A stretch of 64,000 nucleotides of DNA, from assembly GCF_958295425.1 (NCBI RefSeq), contig NC_081147.1, positions 5,043,290 through 5,107,289 on the forward strand. Direction: 5' to 3'. Position numbers and translations under genes: made by a program. Positions 24,613 to 37,116 of the stretch are shown piece after piece (position 1 is the first letter of the stretch; each line of letters opens with the position of its first letter). Source of the stretch: Solea solea (lineage: Eukaryota; Chordata; Actinopteri; Pleuronectiformes; Soleidae). Under the pieces are notes generated by a model. It was not told the origin of the DNA. It did no database searches and saw nothing but the letters and a program-made list of their open reading frames with translations.

Positions 24613-24842
24613 TTGGGGGCTGCAGTCAATCCCAGCTAAGATAGGGCGAAAGGCGCGGTACACCCTGGACAGGCCACTATACCATCACAGGGCAAGCATA
24701 CAGGGAAGAACAACCATTCAGACCGTCAGTCGATTTACAGTATCCCAGTTAACCTTTGCATGGTTTTAGACTGTGGGAGGAAGCTGGAGTACTTGGAGAG
24801 AACCCATGCCCACATGAGGAGAACATGCAAACTCCACACCAT
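24613..24842 (+). repeat. Common teleost interspersed repeat
   Basis: The unit reads GGGGCTGCAGTCAATCCCAG, then TACACCCTGGACAGGCCACT, ACAGGGCAAGCA, CAACCATTCA, TAGACTGTGGGAGGAAGCTG and GAGAACATGCAAACTCCACA. This text is very abundant in fish genomes. It is the longest of at least three copies in the window (11690, 14362). I do not name the family. Confidence 0.75.
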
Positions 24843-25867
24843 GCTTAACCCTGTAGAGGATCTATTAAAAACACATCTGGGAACCACACCATTGAATGTT
24901 ATCATGTGCATATCATCTATTTTACTCTCCATGGGAAGATAATCATGATCTATTTTTGCAACAGCATCCCTGGTGGCGATATATTAAAAGTTATTTCCTA
25001 CTATTACTATGACCATTTACGTCCTATCCACATAAATTTTCTTCTTTGGAATTGTTTTCCCAAAAACATGGCATTGATTCAGGAAATGTCTTCATCCACA
25101 CAAACCCCCCAAAACTAATCTAACCACAGTAGTACAGGCCAGGCCTGTATGTGGTGCTGTAGTGCTGCTACACCAAAACCGGAGAATAAGATGCTGAGCA
25201 TACGCATACGTGTGCTGTGTACAAACTTTTTTTCAAGTAAAGCTGAAGAGACAGTGAATATGTGAGAGAGGTGAGATTATGACATCATCTTCTGAAATTG
25301 GGCTCTTGGTTGTCTACACAATAACGCAAGGGTGGTGTTTTGAGATTTGGGACCTGTTTTCAAAAAATTGCACTTCAGGGCTCCTGAAATGCTGTTTCTT
25401 TGTGGGTAAAACACACACAAAAAAACTTTAGGCAATCTGGCCATCAGTAAAAGACTGATGTTTTATTGCATTCACTGTCTTAACCCTTCCATGAATTATT
25501 ACAACCTCAATTTTTAGTTTTTAAGCTGCATAAATATGTATTTAACTAACATATACATCAACTTAAATAATGTGTCACAAATATACAATTGCATGTATTT
25601 GTAATGCTGTTAAACCATTGTGTTTAACGTGTTCCAATTCTCAGTGCAATATTTATTTATTTGTTTTACGTTTTTTGAACTCCTTTGAACCTTTGACCTC
25701 CTCAACCCCACCCTGCTTCCCACTTCCCCAGCTGAACTCTGATACATTTAACATCTGTGCATGTATCCAGAGATCCCTGCTCTCACCCACACTTTCAGAT
25801 CCCATTATGTCTACTAAAGACAAGTGGCCTTTGAAGGGAATGCTCTGCTCATTAATTGATCAATATT
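24843..25867. other. Unassigned, possibly containing a decayed MITE
   Basis: At 25000-25400 the text (TCTTCATCCACACAAACC, GCATACGCATACGTGTGCTG, GGTGGTGTTTTGAGATTTGG) resembles a decayed teleost MITE family, but the ends are not definable. No gene seen. Confidence 0.35.
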
Positions 25868-26420
25868 CTACAGGGTTGACTGCTGATTGGTAGGTTTTTT
25901 TTTTTCAAGTGCATCTAATCGTGGTCTGATTTTGATGAGGTTATGTGAAGGACTATCAACAGAATGAATGTACCTCAGAATCTGCTCAAATCTGTTCACG
26001 GGCATAGCATTTGCTATCAAATCAAGATGAAGTCCTTCCTCTGGTGGGTATCTGAGATGACATTCCCAGAAATGTCTTAATTTCATCTTCTTTTAAGGTC
26101 AGGCTTTATGTTCCTCCATAATTTCTTTTATCAGATATTCGGTAAATAGATAGCATAAAACAATCAATTGGTTCTGTTCCTTCAACATTTACTTGGGCTC
26201 ACTTAGAAAGGAGGAAAGTCTCCCTCAAAATGGTTGTCTTTGATTTTCCATACGTTTCTACTTCCTTTCAGCTTCCTCAACATCAGTTTACTAAGCTTAC
26301 TGAGCTCCCTCAGCATCTTTAGCTATAGCCATAACTACTTCTATGTGCTGATCTTTACTTTTCTGGCAGCCATTCATCATCACTGTCACTTGTATCATCC
26401 TCACTGAATTCAAAGGGTAT
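25868..26420 (-). mobile_element. PiggyBac transposase remnant (N-terminal part)
   Basis: Read on the minus strand, the 5' part (about 26335-26409) encodes SIPFEFSEDDTSDSDDEWLP, the acidic D-S-D-D-E-W block near the N-terminus of piggyBac-derived (PGBD) proteins, ending in a stop. After frame-broken sequence with DNHFEGDFPP- and ILREI-like scraps, a 72-codon frame (25868-26086) gives HFWECHLRYPPEEGLHLDLI and NAMPVNRFEQILRYIHSVD, then IRPRLDALEKK. This is the region just before the catalytic domain in PGBD proteins (usual pattern M-x-x-N-R-F-x-x-I-x-x-x-L-H-F). The catalytic DDD domain is absent, and so are TTAA-flanked ends. Dead fossil; the 5' boundary is approximate. Confidence 0.8.
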
Positions 26421-29400
26421 TGATCTTCTATCTTATAGGCTTTTCTTTCAGCTACACTGCAAGAGTTGTAGTTGAAATAATATAGCCAGTGATGCGTGAT
26501 GTCCAATCTTACTTTCCTGTGAAATCAGTAATTCAAAAATCGAACAATTATGTTACTCCTTAGCTGTTAAACTATTTTACCAATTTGTTTTTACCTGCAA
26601 GGGTATTCTACTATAGGAGGATTGACAACATATTTCTGTGCTACTTGGCATTTCTGTCCCCCTGTCGGCCATCACGACCTGGCCAGTGGGTGGCAGTGTA
26701 TGTATGGGTGCACAAAGGTCCAATGTGGTGGCTGATGTGCAATCATACCATCAACAACCACACAAATGCAGTTGTTACCAATGCTGGAACAGCCACATAA
26801 GCGGACATAGTGTATGCTACATCATGTAAATACTATTCAAAATGTACCAATTACCTAATTAGTATACATATAATTATGAAAGGCATAGGGATGTGGACAT
26901 AAAGTGGAAGTATCATAGCTTCAACACTGTTCAAACCACCTTTGGAATTGCACAGAAAAAGGTTTTGATCAAACCTCTGAACAGACTAAAAAATATTTTC
27001 CATAACATAGAGTGATATAGACCATCATTGATTAAATTTAAATGAATCAAAATAACATTAAGTGACTCCTACCTTGTCTGTAATGTTTTAGTGCAGGTAA
27101 AAAAACCAGAAGATTAATGAGAAGATGGTGGATAACTTCTCCTGATCAGAGTGACAGCTGACGGAACAGATTGAGCTGCAGGTTCAACAAATCCTTGTTG
27201 TTAAGCCTGGTTAAATGCATGGACTAAATCTCCATGGTAACTCCTGCACCACGACTTTCGTGCAAGTGTCTCAAAGCTAATTTCAGCCACAATCACTGTC
27301 ATAGCCCAGCTTAATCGCTTATCTTGGTTATGTCAGCCTTCCAACTGTAAATAAAGCTGGAGACAATTTCCTCCTCTGATCTATCAACTCCATGAGACAT
27401 GGCAAACCACTCCTGATTAAATCAGCCAGAAATATTCAATAATCTATTGATGTGCAGTTCTAATTATTTAGGATGCACTATTGACCTAGTTTGTAATTGA
27501 AATCAAACAGCACGATGTTGTTGTTTTTATTAATTCATGACGACCAGCCTACTGCTAATGATGTGGTGCACTGGAGATTAATTCTTCATTTCTCCTTCCA
27601 TCTCTCTCTCTTTCTCTCTCAGCCTGTGACGGAGCCTTGTCTTCATGTAACACATGTTGGATTGTTTTATCTGTATTTAAATGTTGCTGCTGTAGTGTTC
27701 TCTTGAAAAGCACAAGTTAAACCAATGAGAGAACAAATGTTAAGGCTGATAAACAGCAAAAAATCAATAAAAATACAACTAGGTCAAAAATTAGGCAAAT
27801 TATTTCAAGTCCAGACACTTACTCGGCGGAGTCAAAATGTAAAAAAGCTTTATTTGTTCAGGCTGAACCATTGAAACACACTCTCCTGCTCTCCTGCCCT
27901 CATCATGGTGTGTTATAGCTGCTCCGTGTTTCAATATTTGTGATGCATCAGTTGGGGTTTGACCTCGGTGTGTTAGAGAAAAGGTCAGGAACTGAGCATG
28001 ACAGGCTGCTGTAAGTTGAATTTCACACTTGGACCTTGGAGGTTGCTTGATTCCACTCAAACTTCCTTTATATAGCACTTTTCATACAAGGCAATGCAAC
28101 TCAAAGCACTCAACCAGCATATGGCTGTAATGTGCATTAAACAGTAATGAGAAAGGGAACAGGTGAGGAAAAAAAGAAGTGAAGAAGAAAGAGCCACAAG
28201 GGAAAACATTGGAGACTAAAATACTAATGAGTGATGAGAATGAGATAAGGAGATTAAAAAAGGGAAAACAAACATTTACAAGTAAATAGTAAAGATAAAA
28301 AATAAAAGTAACTCGGTAAGTAAGTGCGTTTATACATTTAACCATATATGCGTGAGCTCACGTTTCTGAACCAAAATGACTATTATTTAAATGTCTGTGT
28401 TGAGTCCTTAAAGTAACACAATGTAGGAGTTGCTTCCCCCACTGGTAAACAGTATTGTTTGTAGCGACTGTCATAAAATACAATATATATCGAGCTTACG
28501 TGCATTTCTTTGACAAGTCAGTGGTACCAGTGAACGCTGAAGCAGCAGTCATATACAAACAACCATGTCTTCAGACCAGGTAGCCCTATGTTATAGTATT
28601 TTATACAAATATGATTACGTTGTTTTATTTTCCGAGATATTACAAGACAAAACTAACCAGGAAAAAGCAACAAAAGAGCAATAGTTGTTTATTTTTTGCA
28701 GCTTGTGTTTTCATCCCGACTTATTTATCCTATGCACATTGTTTGTTCGGCATCATCCCTCTTCTTCTACGCCATTTTTATCCCTTTGGTCAACATCAGG
28801 AACATATGGTAGGAGATGACAGACTAGGCAGGAAAATATAAAAAAATCTAACATATGCTAGACTTCTCATCAGCGTCCTTGACACCAAATCTCTGTTCTT
28901 CAGTTATGTTGCACTACAGATCTGTTCATCATTTCTGACATTCATAATTGAGTCTGAAATGTGTCGGTCACAACCACATCGCTTGAAAGTGAAATTCTTG
29001 TCGTCTGATTCCAGCGTTATTCTATCACTCTCCTTATTGTGCTGCCTCTGCCATGACACTTAATGGATAGTTTCACCTGTGCAACTCTGTCACTTTGTTT
29101 GCTTCATTGTCTGAGAAAGGTCGGGGGCTGTGATGTTATAGGAAGTAGAATGTTATCGTTCTTTTTGTGGCTTGAACCTGAAACCAGAACTTACATAGTA
29201 CTTATGGAGGTGATGCTGACTGTTGTAAGTTGATGTACCATCAACATTATCTTGAAGACATGATTTGAAGATGGAAATCCTACACTGTGTCGCATTAAAA
29301 CAAAAGGAATACCCATTCACCTTCACTATTGTTTTGATTGAGAGACCCCTTGCAGCAGAAATTACATATTGTGTTTTACAATACAATACATTACATTATC

Positions 29401-29807
29401 AACATTTGACCTTCGCTGCAGCACAAAAACAGAACTACTTTTTTTATGGGTGCAATTTTCCTTCATTCAGTCCAGTAACATTATAAAAGTCTTGGAGAGC
29501 TGTATGTTTAATTTAAGTTATTCCCATTCATGTGTGTGTGGAGCCAGTAGGGAGTCTGCCGGCATGCCCTGCAAAAGTCTCAGATGTGAACACTCTCAGC
29601 TGGCTCTCCTGGAAAAGCCTGCAGGGGGCTTCCTCATGGGAAACAATCTCTGAAAATATCATCCACTTCTCTAGATTGTTTTTTTTTTTCCCTCTCGTTA
29701 CTCAAAACCAGTAGAATCCATGTAAATGTATCATAACTATTCTACCATTTTTAAAATGATACTATTGCATCACAAATGGAGGCACAGAGAATTACCAGTA
29801 AATATTT
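26421..29807. other. Unassigned spacer
   Basis: No gene recognised. CT-rich tract at 27600-27619. The text near 28405-28450 (CCTTAAAGTAACACAATGTA) resembles a MITE end without a clear partner. Confidence 0.45.
28065..28115 (+). repeat. Short scrap of an interspersed repeat
   Basis: The phrase TTTATATAGCACTTTTCATA followed by GCAACTCAAAGCACT is typical teleost repeat text and related in style to the left part of the repeat at 19782. Very short. Confidence 0.35.
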
Positions 29808-29852
29808 GGATAAAAGCGTCTGCTAAATGACATGTAATGTAATGTAATGTAA
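29808..29852 (+). mobile_element. UnaL2-type LINE/SINE 3' tail
   Basis: The sequence GGATAAAAGCGTCTGCTAAA followed by TGACATG and four TGTAA units matches the conserved 3' tail of L2-clade LINEs and their SINE partners, described in the eel UnaL2/UnaSINE1 pair. There the tail forms a stem-loop recognised by the reverse transcriptase and ends in TGTAA repeats. Upstream sequence is not recognisable, so this is a severely 5'-truncated insertion or a SINE with a decayed body. Confidence 0.8.
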
Positions 29853-32284
29853 ATATTGATGTATTGCATTGCTACAAGTGTTATCTGTGTGATTTCTGTG
29901 TCAGATTATTGAATATGTGTCTCCTGTGGATACTCACAGAATCAACTCACAGGTAAAGATACTGTAGACCACCTGCAAGCTTGGTTCTGCTGTTCCATCA
30001 AAAATCCTACTTTGTTAGAGCTCTGATTCTCCAACCAAGGTTTTGTGATTACATCATAAAATGTTCATATGGTTGTTGAAGTTCCCTTTATCGGTCAATT
30101 AATTGTTTCACATCTCAATTTCTTTTCACATATCAAATAAATTGGCTATAGATCATTTCAATATAAAACTCCATCTGACTGACATCATCTTTCAGACCTT
30201 TTAAAGGTCTATTTTCGTGCTTCAGTAATTCTTTATATTCTCATCTAAAACAACATGCTCATGTTTTTAATCTATCACACCTATTACTGGTCTTTCAAAT
30301 TCAAATCCAATTCAGTTATTGAGAAAAGTTTTACTAAAGCTTGAACGAGGCAGTGGTTCTTAATCAAGGGCTCAAAATATACTTTCTGGGGATGACCAGA
30401 TAGTTGTCACAAAAAAAAACCCCAGAAACAATTGTTTTGTACATTTAATTGTACTAGTCCTGCCACTAAAAACATTCATATTTTAATTTTCCACAGTAGC
30501 AAAGCAGTTGTCTTCCTGATTTATTTTGTAGGTTTCAGGTCAGAAAGGATGGATTTGACCACACACTGGCTGCCTATGGGTCATGTTCCTGAAACTGACA
30601 TTCAACGGTTGTTAAGACTACGCTGAAATCCTATACAATTTGTAATGGTCTGAGCTGGAAAATTAGTTAAAAGAGTTTGTCAACACCATTTTCATTCACC
30701 TCTCTCGCTCTCTCTCTGTCACTCTCTCTGCTGTGACAGTCACCCGAACACAAATCCAGGGGATGAACATAATCAAAACACAGCCACTCAAATTTCCCTC
30801 TACTTGAACTTCATGCCAAAACATGCTACCATAGGAAGTAGAAGTGTGTGAGGGTTAGGGTAACCCTGTGTATGTAGGCTGGGCCCTTAGACAGATGAAC
30901 CATTGATTTGGACCATCTCTACTTCAGGCTCTTCCCATTTGCTTGGCCCCTCCCAATTGCCCTGAAAGGACAAACCAGCTAGCGGACACACTTTGAAGCA
31001 GAAACAAAGAACAATGTCTTTCTAAGTGGAGGAGTCCTCCTTTTGTTATCACCTGAAGTCTCATAATTAGATGTCACTTATTCTTGTACATTGGACTATT
31101 TTAAGCTTTTGTCATTACAATTAAAGGAAGTCTGAGTAATTCCGAAGATTTTAGCTGTAGAATCCACTTCTGAAACTTCTCGTGGATGCCACTTTGTGTT
31201 TTCAGCTGTATAACTTGGCCAATGTTGCTGCTCTGTTCCCCCCCTTTTTCAGTCTTGACGTCAAATGAATCACCTCCTGTGTGCAGCCTTTGAGTGTTGC
31301 CAGGTGACATGACAAAACATTGCTATTCTGAGGAACAGAGAGAAAGTCATGTGGAGCTGATAGGCTTAATAAGAAGTGTGTGGCTGGAACGTAACAGACA
31401 TGTATTTGTATTTAATAGTTACACACTGCAGCCATTAACAACATTTTCCACATCGTTAGACACATCGTTTTTTTTTAAAAAAAACTAGGAACTGAAGTTT
31501 GTAAAGTAGTCACTCCCCACACCAAAGTCCATACAAATTCACATTTTAAGTACACAGGAGTTTAAGTAAGCTTGATTATGTTCAAGGAAAATTACAATGC
31601 AACCACTTTGTCAATGAAATTCTAGAAAAATCAAACAGCAAAAGCACAAGTTTCGAGTTGTGTTAAAATGCTTCAGCACCATGGACAGCACCACTGTCTC
31701 TGTACCATGCTTTCCTTACAAGGGAAAAGCAACACTCATTCAAATTCAGGCAGGCAAGTCACTGAAGTTTCCAGTTTCAGTTTAAAGAGGAAGACTAATA
31801 TTGCATTTCTCTCATCAATCAAACAAAGCCTGCTGAATTTCAATAACTGCACTGCATTTCAATAACACCCAACTGAACTAATTAATGTGTCACTTCATTT
31901 GTGTTGTCCCTTTTGGTTTGAGCTCTAAATGCTTCAGTAAACCAACTCCCAAACATGGCCTGGGGAGAACAAAGTTTATGAGGAGAAAGAAAATGTTAAT
32001 GAGCCATGGCAATTTGCACAGCCACTTGTGATGATTATTAGTCAATATCATAGACTAAATCATTTTTAAAATTAAGTCAACTTTTGTTCACTTTTTGTAA
32101 AAAAATTGTAACAACTGAACCTACAGTTTAGGAGGAGCAGTAAAAATGTTTATGTTTTAGGGTTCATGGTGTATATGGCTGTTGGAGCCACTCTCCCAGT
32201 TTGGGGGTTATAGCCCCGAGCGCTCCTCTCACCACTGAGACCACAGTTTCCTATACTCCCGATATATTTCAGTCCTTGATATCC
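29853..32284. other. Unassigned spacer
   Basis: No gene recognised. The segment at 31147-31182 shares a 35-40-bp block with the reverse complement of 36925-36962. Otherwise A+T-rich, with CT-rich text at 30702-30730. Confidence 0.45.
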
Positions 32285-33500
32285 CTAAACCTTCTTGTGT
32301 TCTGTCCTCTTGATTTTGCTGTCACTTGGGATTGCCACATCTATCACTAGTGCCCTCTTCTGCCGTTTATCGCCGACTGCTATGTCCGCTTGATTAGACG
32401 CCACCGGTTTGTCTGTCTGGATCTGGAAGTCCCACAGGATTATAGCTCCATAATTTGAAATCATCTTGTTAAACATCTTCCATCTTGACCCTGGGATCTC
32501 CAGTCCATACTTGGTGCAGATGTTTTGGTACATTCTTCCAGCCACTGGGTTGTGGTGTTGCCTGAACACCTTCCCAGCCACCATAAAGCTGTGATGTGCT
32601 GTGATGTGTCTCGGTGGCATCTTTATACGGCCTACACCTGGGGTCCTGCCTGGTTTGATAGACCCCAGCCTCTATTGATTTAGTTCTTAGGGCCGGTTCC
32701 TGTGCAGCCATGATTGGTGCCTCTGTACTGACGTTTTTGGTCCAGCCTTCTCAAGCCATTGGTATGTATTGTCTGCTCTTGCTGCTGGGTTTCAGCTGCC
32801 TGAGGCATTCACTTGCCAGGTCATCAGTAGGGGCGATCTTCCTGATGTATTCTTGGATGTTAGTTGTTTCATCCTGGATAGTGGTTTTGAAACTCACTAG
32901 TCCTTGGCCTCCTTACTAAGTGTACAACCTCAGTATGCTTAGGCTGAACATGGTCAGGAGCTTTCTTGTTTTACTGTCAGTTGCCTCAATCTCTTCCTTT
33001 GGCCAAACACTTATGCCAGCAGGGATTCTAGTTACCAGCAGAGTGTGTTCATTCAGCTGACTCTTGAGGATCCGTCTTACTCGGTGTGGATATTTGGATG
33101 TGGCTCCTTGCGGCTTCATCATGGTTCCCGTCTGCTTATGGGACCCCACGGTATTTGTCTTGCACATCTTTTATGTTGCATTCAGGAAGTACCTCTCCCT
33201 CAGTTCTGATCATCTTCCCTCTTTTTTTTTTGATATCATAAGACCACATTTGTGAAGTCTGAATGACACCCCCAGTTTCTTTGCTGTAGATCCCAATGGA
33301 GTGGATCAGTGAGAACCACTCACTCGTGGCATACAGCTTGATGGCATCCACATAGAGAAAGTGACTGATGGTTGCCCCACTTTTGAATTGTGATCCAAAG
33401 ACACTCTTTATGATGATCTAGTGGAGGGCGTTCAGACCTATGAAGAACAGCAGGGGGGTTGGGACATATTCTTGGTATATTCCACACTTGGTGTGTCTGT
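32285..33500 (-). mobile_element. Dong/R4-clade (Rex6-like) LINE remnant
   Basis: Successive minus-strand frames reproduce the C-terminal half of a Dong/R4-type ORF. They are, in order: CGIYQEYVPTPLLFFIGLNA; LYVDAIKLYA, where the usual M-D-D has become V-D-A at 33343-33348; SWF-type RT tail; AGISVWPKEEIEATDSKTRK and LLTM; DETTNIQEYIRKIAPTDDLA; MAAQEPALRTKSIEAGVYQT and RQDPRC; then VAGRMYQNICTKYGLEIPGS and ILWDFQIQTDKPV. The last is followed by the restriction-like endonuclease block, whose P-D..D motif reads A-D-I..V-I-D here. At least five frame breaks occur. RT and endonuclease key residues are both altered, so it is inactive. The endonuclease identity follows from the known R2/R4 domain order. 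Confidence 0.85.
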
Positions 33501-34421
33501 ACTGTCTTAGAGACATTTTGTCTTGGACACATACAGTATATGCTGTTAAAAGATAGATCTCAGTGCATAAATACATCACTCGTCCAGAGTTACAGAGGCT
33601 GGCACTTGGCCATATTTGCTATTGAGAGCTTTGATGAACAGCAGTAATGAGTTGGGCCTGCATTGCAGGACTATGAAGCATCTGCCTGAGTGGAGGAGAT
33701 CCTAAATCTTGTTCCAAATCAGTTGTATAATTGCAAATTGTTGTCAACCTGTGCATTCAACAAACAGCAAAGAAAGCTGTAAAGCTTTGTACATATAAAT
33801 AAACAAGATAAGTGCATCTGTCAAATTTAACCACAACAATCCAAGAGCAAGTTTTTACAAAAGCAGCCGGAAAGTAATCTTTTGATCATCTCCAATTTAC
33901 TTGTTTGTGACAAATCCCGAGTAAAGCCACAATGACTGTATCGCACATTATTTTTAAGGATGACAGTGTGAGAGTTTGTCTATGTCCCTGGCACAACGCT
34001 CAACATGATTTATTTTGCCATCATCCACTGCTCTATCATAATAACTGACAGTGTCTTTTTCAAGAGTTTGCACAAGAGAATGAAAGTGCCTAGTTGTCAT
34101 GTTGGAGCAGTTTTCTTTTGTGATTTGCCAAGTGCATTCTCCTTCAAAATCCTGTAACATTTGAATGTTTTTTCTTGGATCTAGCTGAAGTCTCAGATGT
34201 GTCGTTTATCACCAGGGCAGAATCGACCGTGAAAGATTTACCATACATTAGACTGAATGTGACTTCCCTCTGTGAATCTGTAAAGCTATACATGGTGTGC
34301 TTCTCATCATCTCAAGCAGTTCTTTCTTTCTAAATCAAAGACAATGTCCAGTCATTGCCATTCTTTGTTGTTTAAATTTCACAATGCAGGCTCTGTATAC
34401 TGCAATGTCTAACCTCCACTT
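33501..34421. other. Unassigned spacer
   Basis: A 68-codon minus-strand frame (33954-34160) has a plausible amino-acid mix but no domain I recognise. No other signal. Confidence 0.4.
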
Positions 34422-34560
34422 CTAGAAAGTGCCCTTTAAAAAACAAAATAAAATTACCTTAAAATCAATTCTGAAACTCAAAGGTAGCCAATGCAGAGAA
34501 TTCAGGATTGGTATGATACCTGCTGACTTCCTGGTCTTAGTCAGCAAATGAGGCTGAATC
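34422..34560 (-). mobile_element. L2-clade LINE fragment
   Basis: The minus strand reads LTKTRKSAGIIPILNSLHWL followed by PLSFRIDFKVI, the L2 block usually written T-R..H-I-T-P-V-L..L-H-W-L-P-V. At nucleotide level it shares GGCT.CCT..GA/TTTTCAGAATTGATTTTAAG with the fragment at 14727. Only about 45 residues survive. Confidence 0.75.
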
Positions 34561-35629
34561 CAAAAACTAATTGTGGACTGAGCAGAATGGACAAAAGGAC
34601 AGACACTGATCAGCCATAACATTAAATACTTTTGTGGCAGATGTGTGTATTGTTGATTTATTTCATTATTAAGAAAATGAAAGTGACCAAACCTACAAAA
34701 AATTTAAGTTACGTGTCAAATTAGTGATACATCAGAATGATTTAGGCCACTGATTATCTGAATTTATGGTTTTAATGTTGGGGCTGTGTTCTGGTCAAGT
34801 GAAACTATGTATGTAAATGATCAAGTTAAAAAGTCAAAGTATACGTCAAGTTTTTCTTCTCTCATTTTCTCATTCAAGTTCATGTTTTCAGTTTTTTGTA
34901 AACCTTGGATGTAATTATTCAGTGTTGTGAAGACAAGGTGAAGTGTAAAGACTGTCAGCTGAGACTGACCCACAAGTGGTTTTGTGGGATTGTGAATCAG
35001 CTTGACCTTGATACTGGCTTGAATCACATGGTAATTAAGTTAACGTAGTGCTGGAGGCCCAATGATCAGAGTGAGTGAGCAGACTGGCCAGGTGCTCCCA
35101 GTTGTGTTAATGAACTCCACCCACAGGTACCTGCGAGCCAAATAGGCAGCAAGAACCAGGGCAAACTTAAACACTGCAGCACAGTTTGAGGCACAGTAAA
35201 ACTCTTCAATATAAGAAATAGAAAAATATGTGATAAAAGCAAAAATATGCAAGTGAGAAAACATAAAAATAGAATAAAATACAGAGAAGATAGAGAGTAA
35301 AGTGTGAGGGCGTACACCACAGCTGTACAAGGAATTAAGAAAAAAAAATAATCTAACCAACCAAATATCTATATCAACAATGAATAACTGGAGCAAATGA
35401 GCAGTTTTTGCAAAGTAATGAAAAAATATATAAATACTAAATATAATATTATGAGTAAAACCGACAAGTGTGCAGTTTGTGTAAAGTATGTATTGAATTG
35501 ATTACCTGACATAAGATTGCAATGTTACATCTAACGCTATTTGTTTTCTACATTGCCATCACAGCAGTATACCGATATGTACAGGTTTTTTTTGTATCAT
35601 TGTTATCATTCTGTATTTACACATGTCAT

Positions 35630-35653
35630 AGTAGGTACATGAATGTACCTACT
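35630..35653. repeat. Short perfect inverted repeat (11-bp arms)
   Basis: AGTAGGTACAT and ATGTACCTACT are separated by GA. Such short palindromes are common in A+T-rich DNA; no function is implied. Confidence 0.85.
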
Positions 35654-36033
35654 GAAGTGGATAGTTTTCCAATGAAGATATTGTTAAAACTTTCTTTTTA
35701 TCCTACTGGACTACCACCACAGCAACATTAAAAATATGTGAAAATTACACATTTCATATCCAGGAAAAAAACATGGTGTGGAAATTGACTTTCATCACAC
35801 TCTTCCATGTTCCCTCCATCACACATACATATCACCCACTGTTGACTGTCTACAAGCATTTGAGCTGTAAACTGTGCCTATTGCAGCACTTGGCAATAAA
35901 ATCAAAGTAAATTATCCCAAACTGTCTGTGATCTTAGGCGGTCATAAACATTAGACCTCTAATGCTAATTAAATGTGGATTTAAAGAGCTTTTAAAAAGA
36001 AGTGTTTTCTTTAGGTGCAAATTAACTTTTTTT

Positions 36034-36054
36034 GGGGGGGGGGGGGCGGGGGGG
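36034..36054. repeat. G-tract interrupted by one C
   Basis: Thirteen G, one C and seven G follow a T run. It is unusual in this A+T-rich context and prone to assembly error. Confidence 0.9.
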
Positions 36055-37116
36055 CTTGTATGCTATTCTGCATACAAATCCAGCTCAAAACTGCCCATTC
36101 TGCAAAGAAACCTTGAAACAAGAGAGTCTAAAGGAAAACAAGGGACAATAAACAATAAAACCTGCTTCAGCATGGGCAGAGGGTTTCAGTGATGTAGATG
36201 GATGGTTACTGGTTGCATATGTGTCTGTCCATGTTAATCTGATGAAGCTGCAATGCCAAAAAGTCAACTATCAGCTGTTTTTATAGCAATCCTGCTGACT
36301 GCAGATTGAACGTGGAGGACGCAGTGTGCAACATTTACTGGCAGAAATTAAATATACTAGCGTTTATATAAGGATATTATATATATTAGTGTATATTGCT
36401 TTAGAAAAAAAAACAATAACACATAACATAAACCTTTTATATGTACAAAAAGCCAGGACCTTGCTTTTTGCAGGCTGCCATCTTGTGCCATTTCATGTTT
36501 TGAGGCAAAAGCTTGCCATGCAAACAAAGAAGAATGGCTCATAAATCACATAAATGAATAACTGGAAGAGTGGAGAGGGTTGTGACAGCATTAACATTCT
36601 GTCTATGTGAGGGCCACCGTATACTTCGGTGATATGTATGGAAAAGGGAGGAGTGAGTGGAGGAATCTTCAGTTTGTTGCACTCAGCACTCTGACCATTT
36701 TGCAATACATTAATAAAAACCAAGATGTCACTGGTCAAACGGCAACATTCTGATAGTAAAATCATAATAATTATTATTATTATATTATATTTCACATCAT
36801 TAAACACAATGATGTTTAATAATATTTATTTATCTAACAGCTCCTCAAGACTTTTGTTTTACACTTAAGCATTTTTTGAGCACCCTCAGGTGAGGACTGG
36901 TGAAAAACACCAGCAAGTGCCCATGAAAAGTTTCAGAAGTGGATTCTACTGCTAAAAATAATAATGTAAATAATGGAAATGTAATAATGGAAATTCATGC
37001 TCTGCAATTAGGAATAAAATGCTCCCTGAACGACTGCCTATGTGTCTACAACTACTGCTGTTTCCTTCACTATGCAGCTCCAATTTAGTTGCCTGGATGC
37101 AGTCTGTACAATTAAA

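Larger units (their letters stand above)
34561..37116. other. Unassigned spacer
   Basis: No gene recognised. Contains a short perfect inverted repeat (35630-35653) and a G-tract (36034-36054). Confidence 0.45.
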
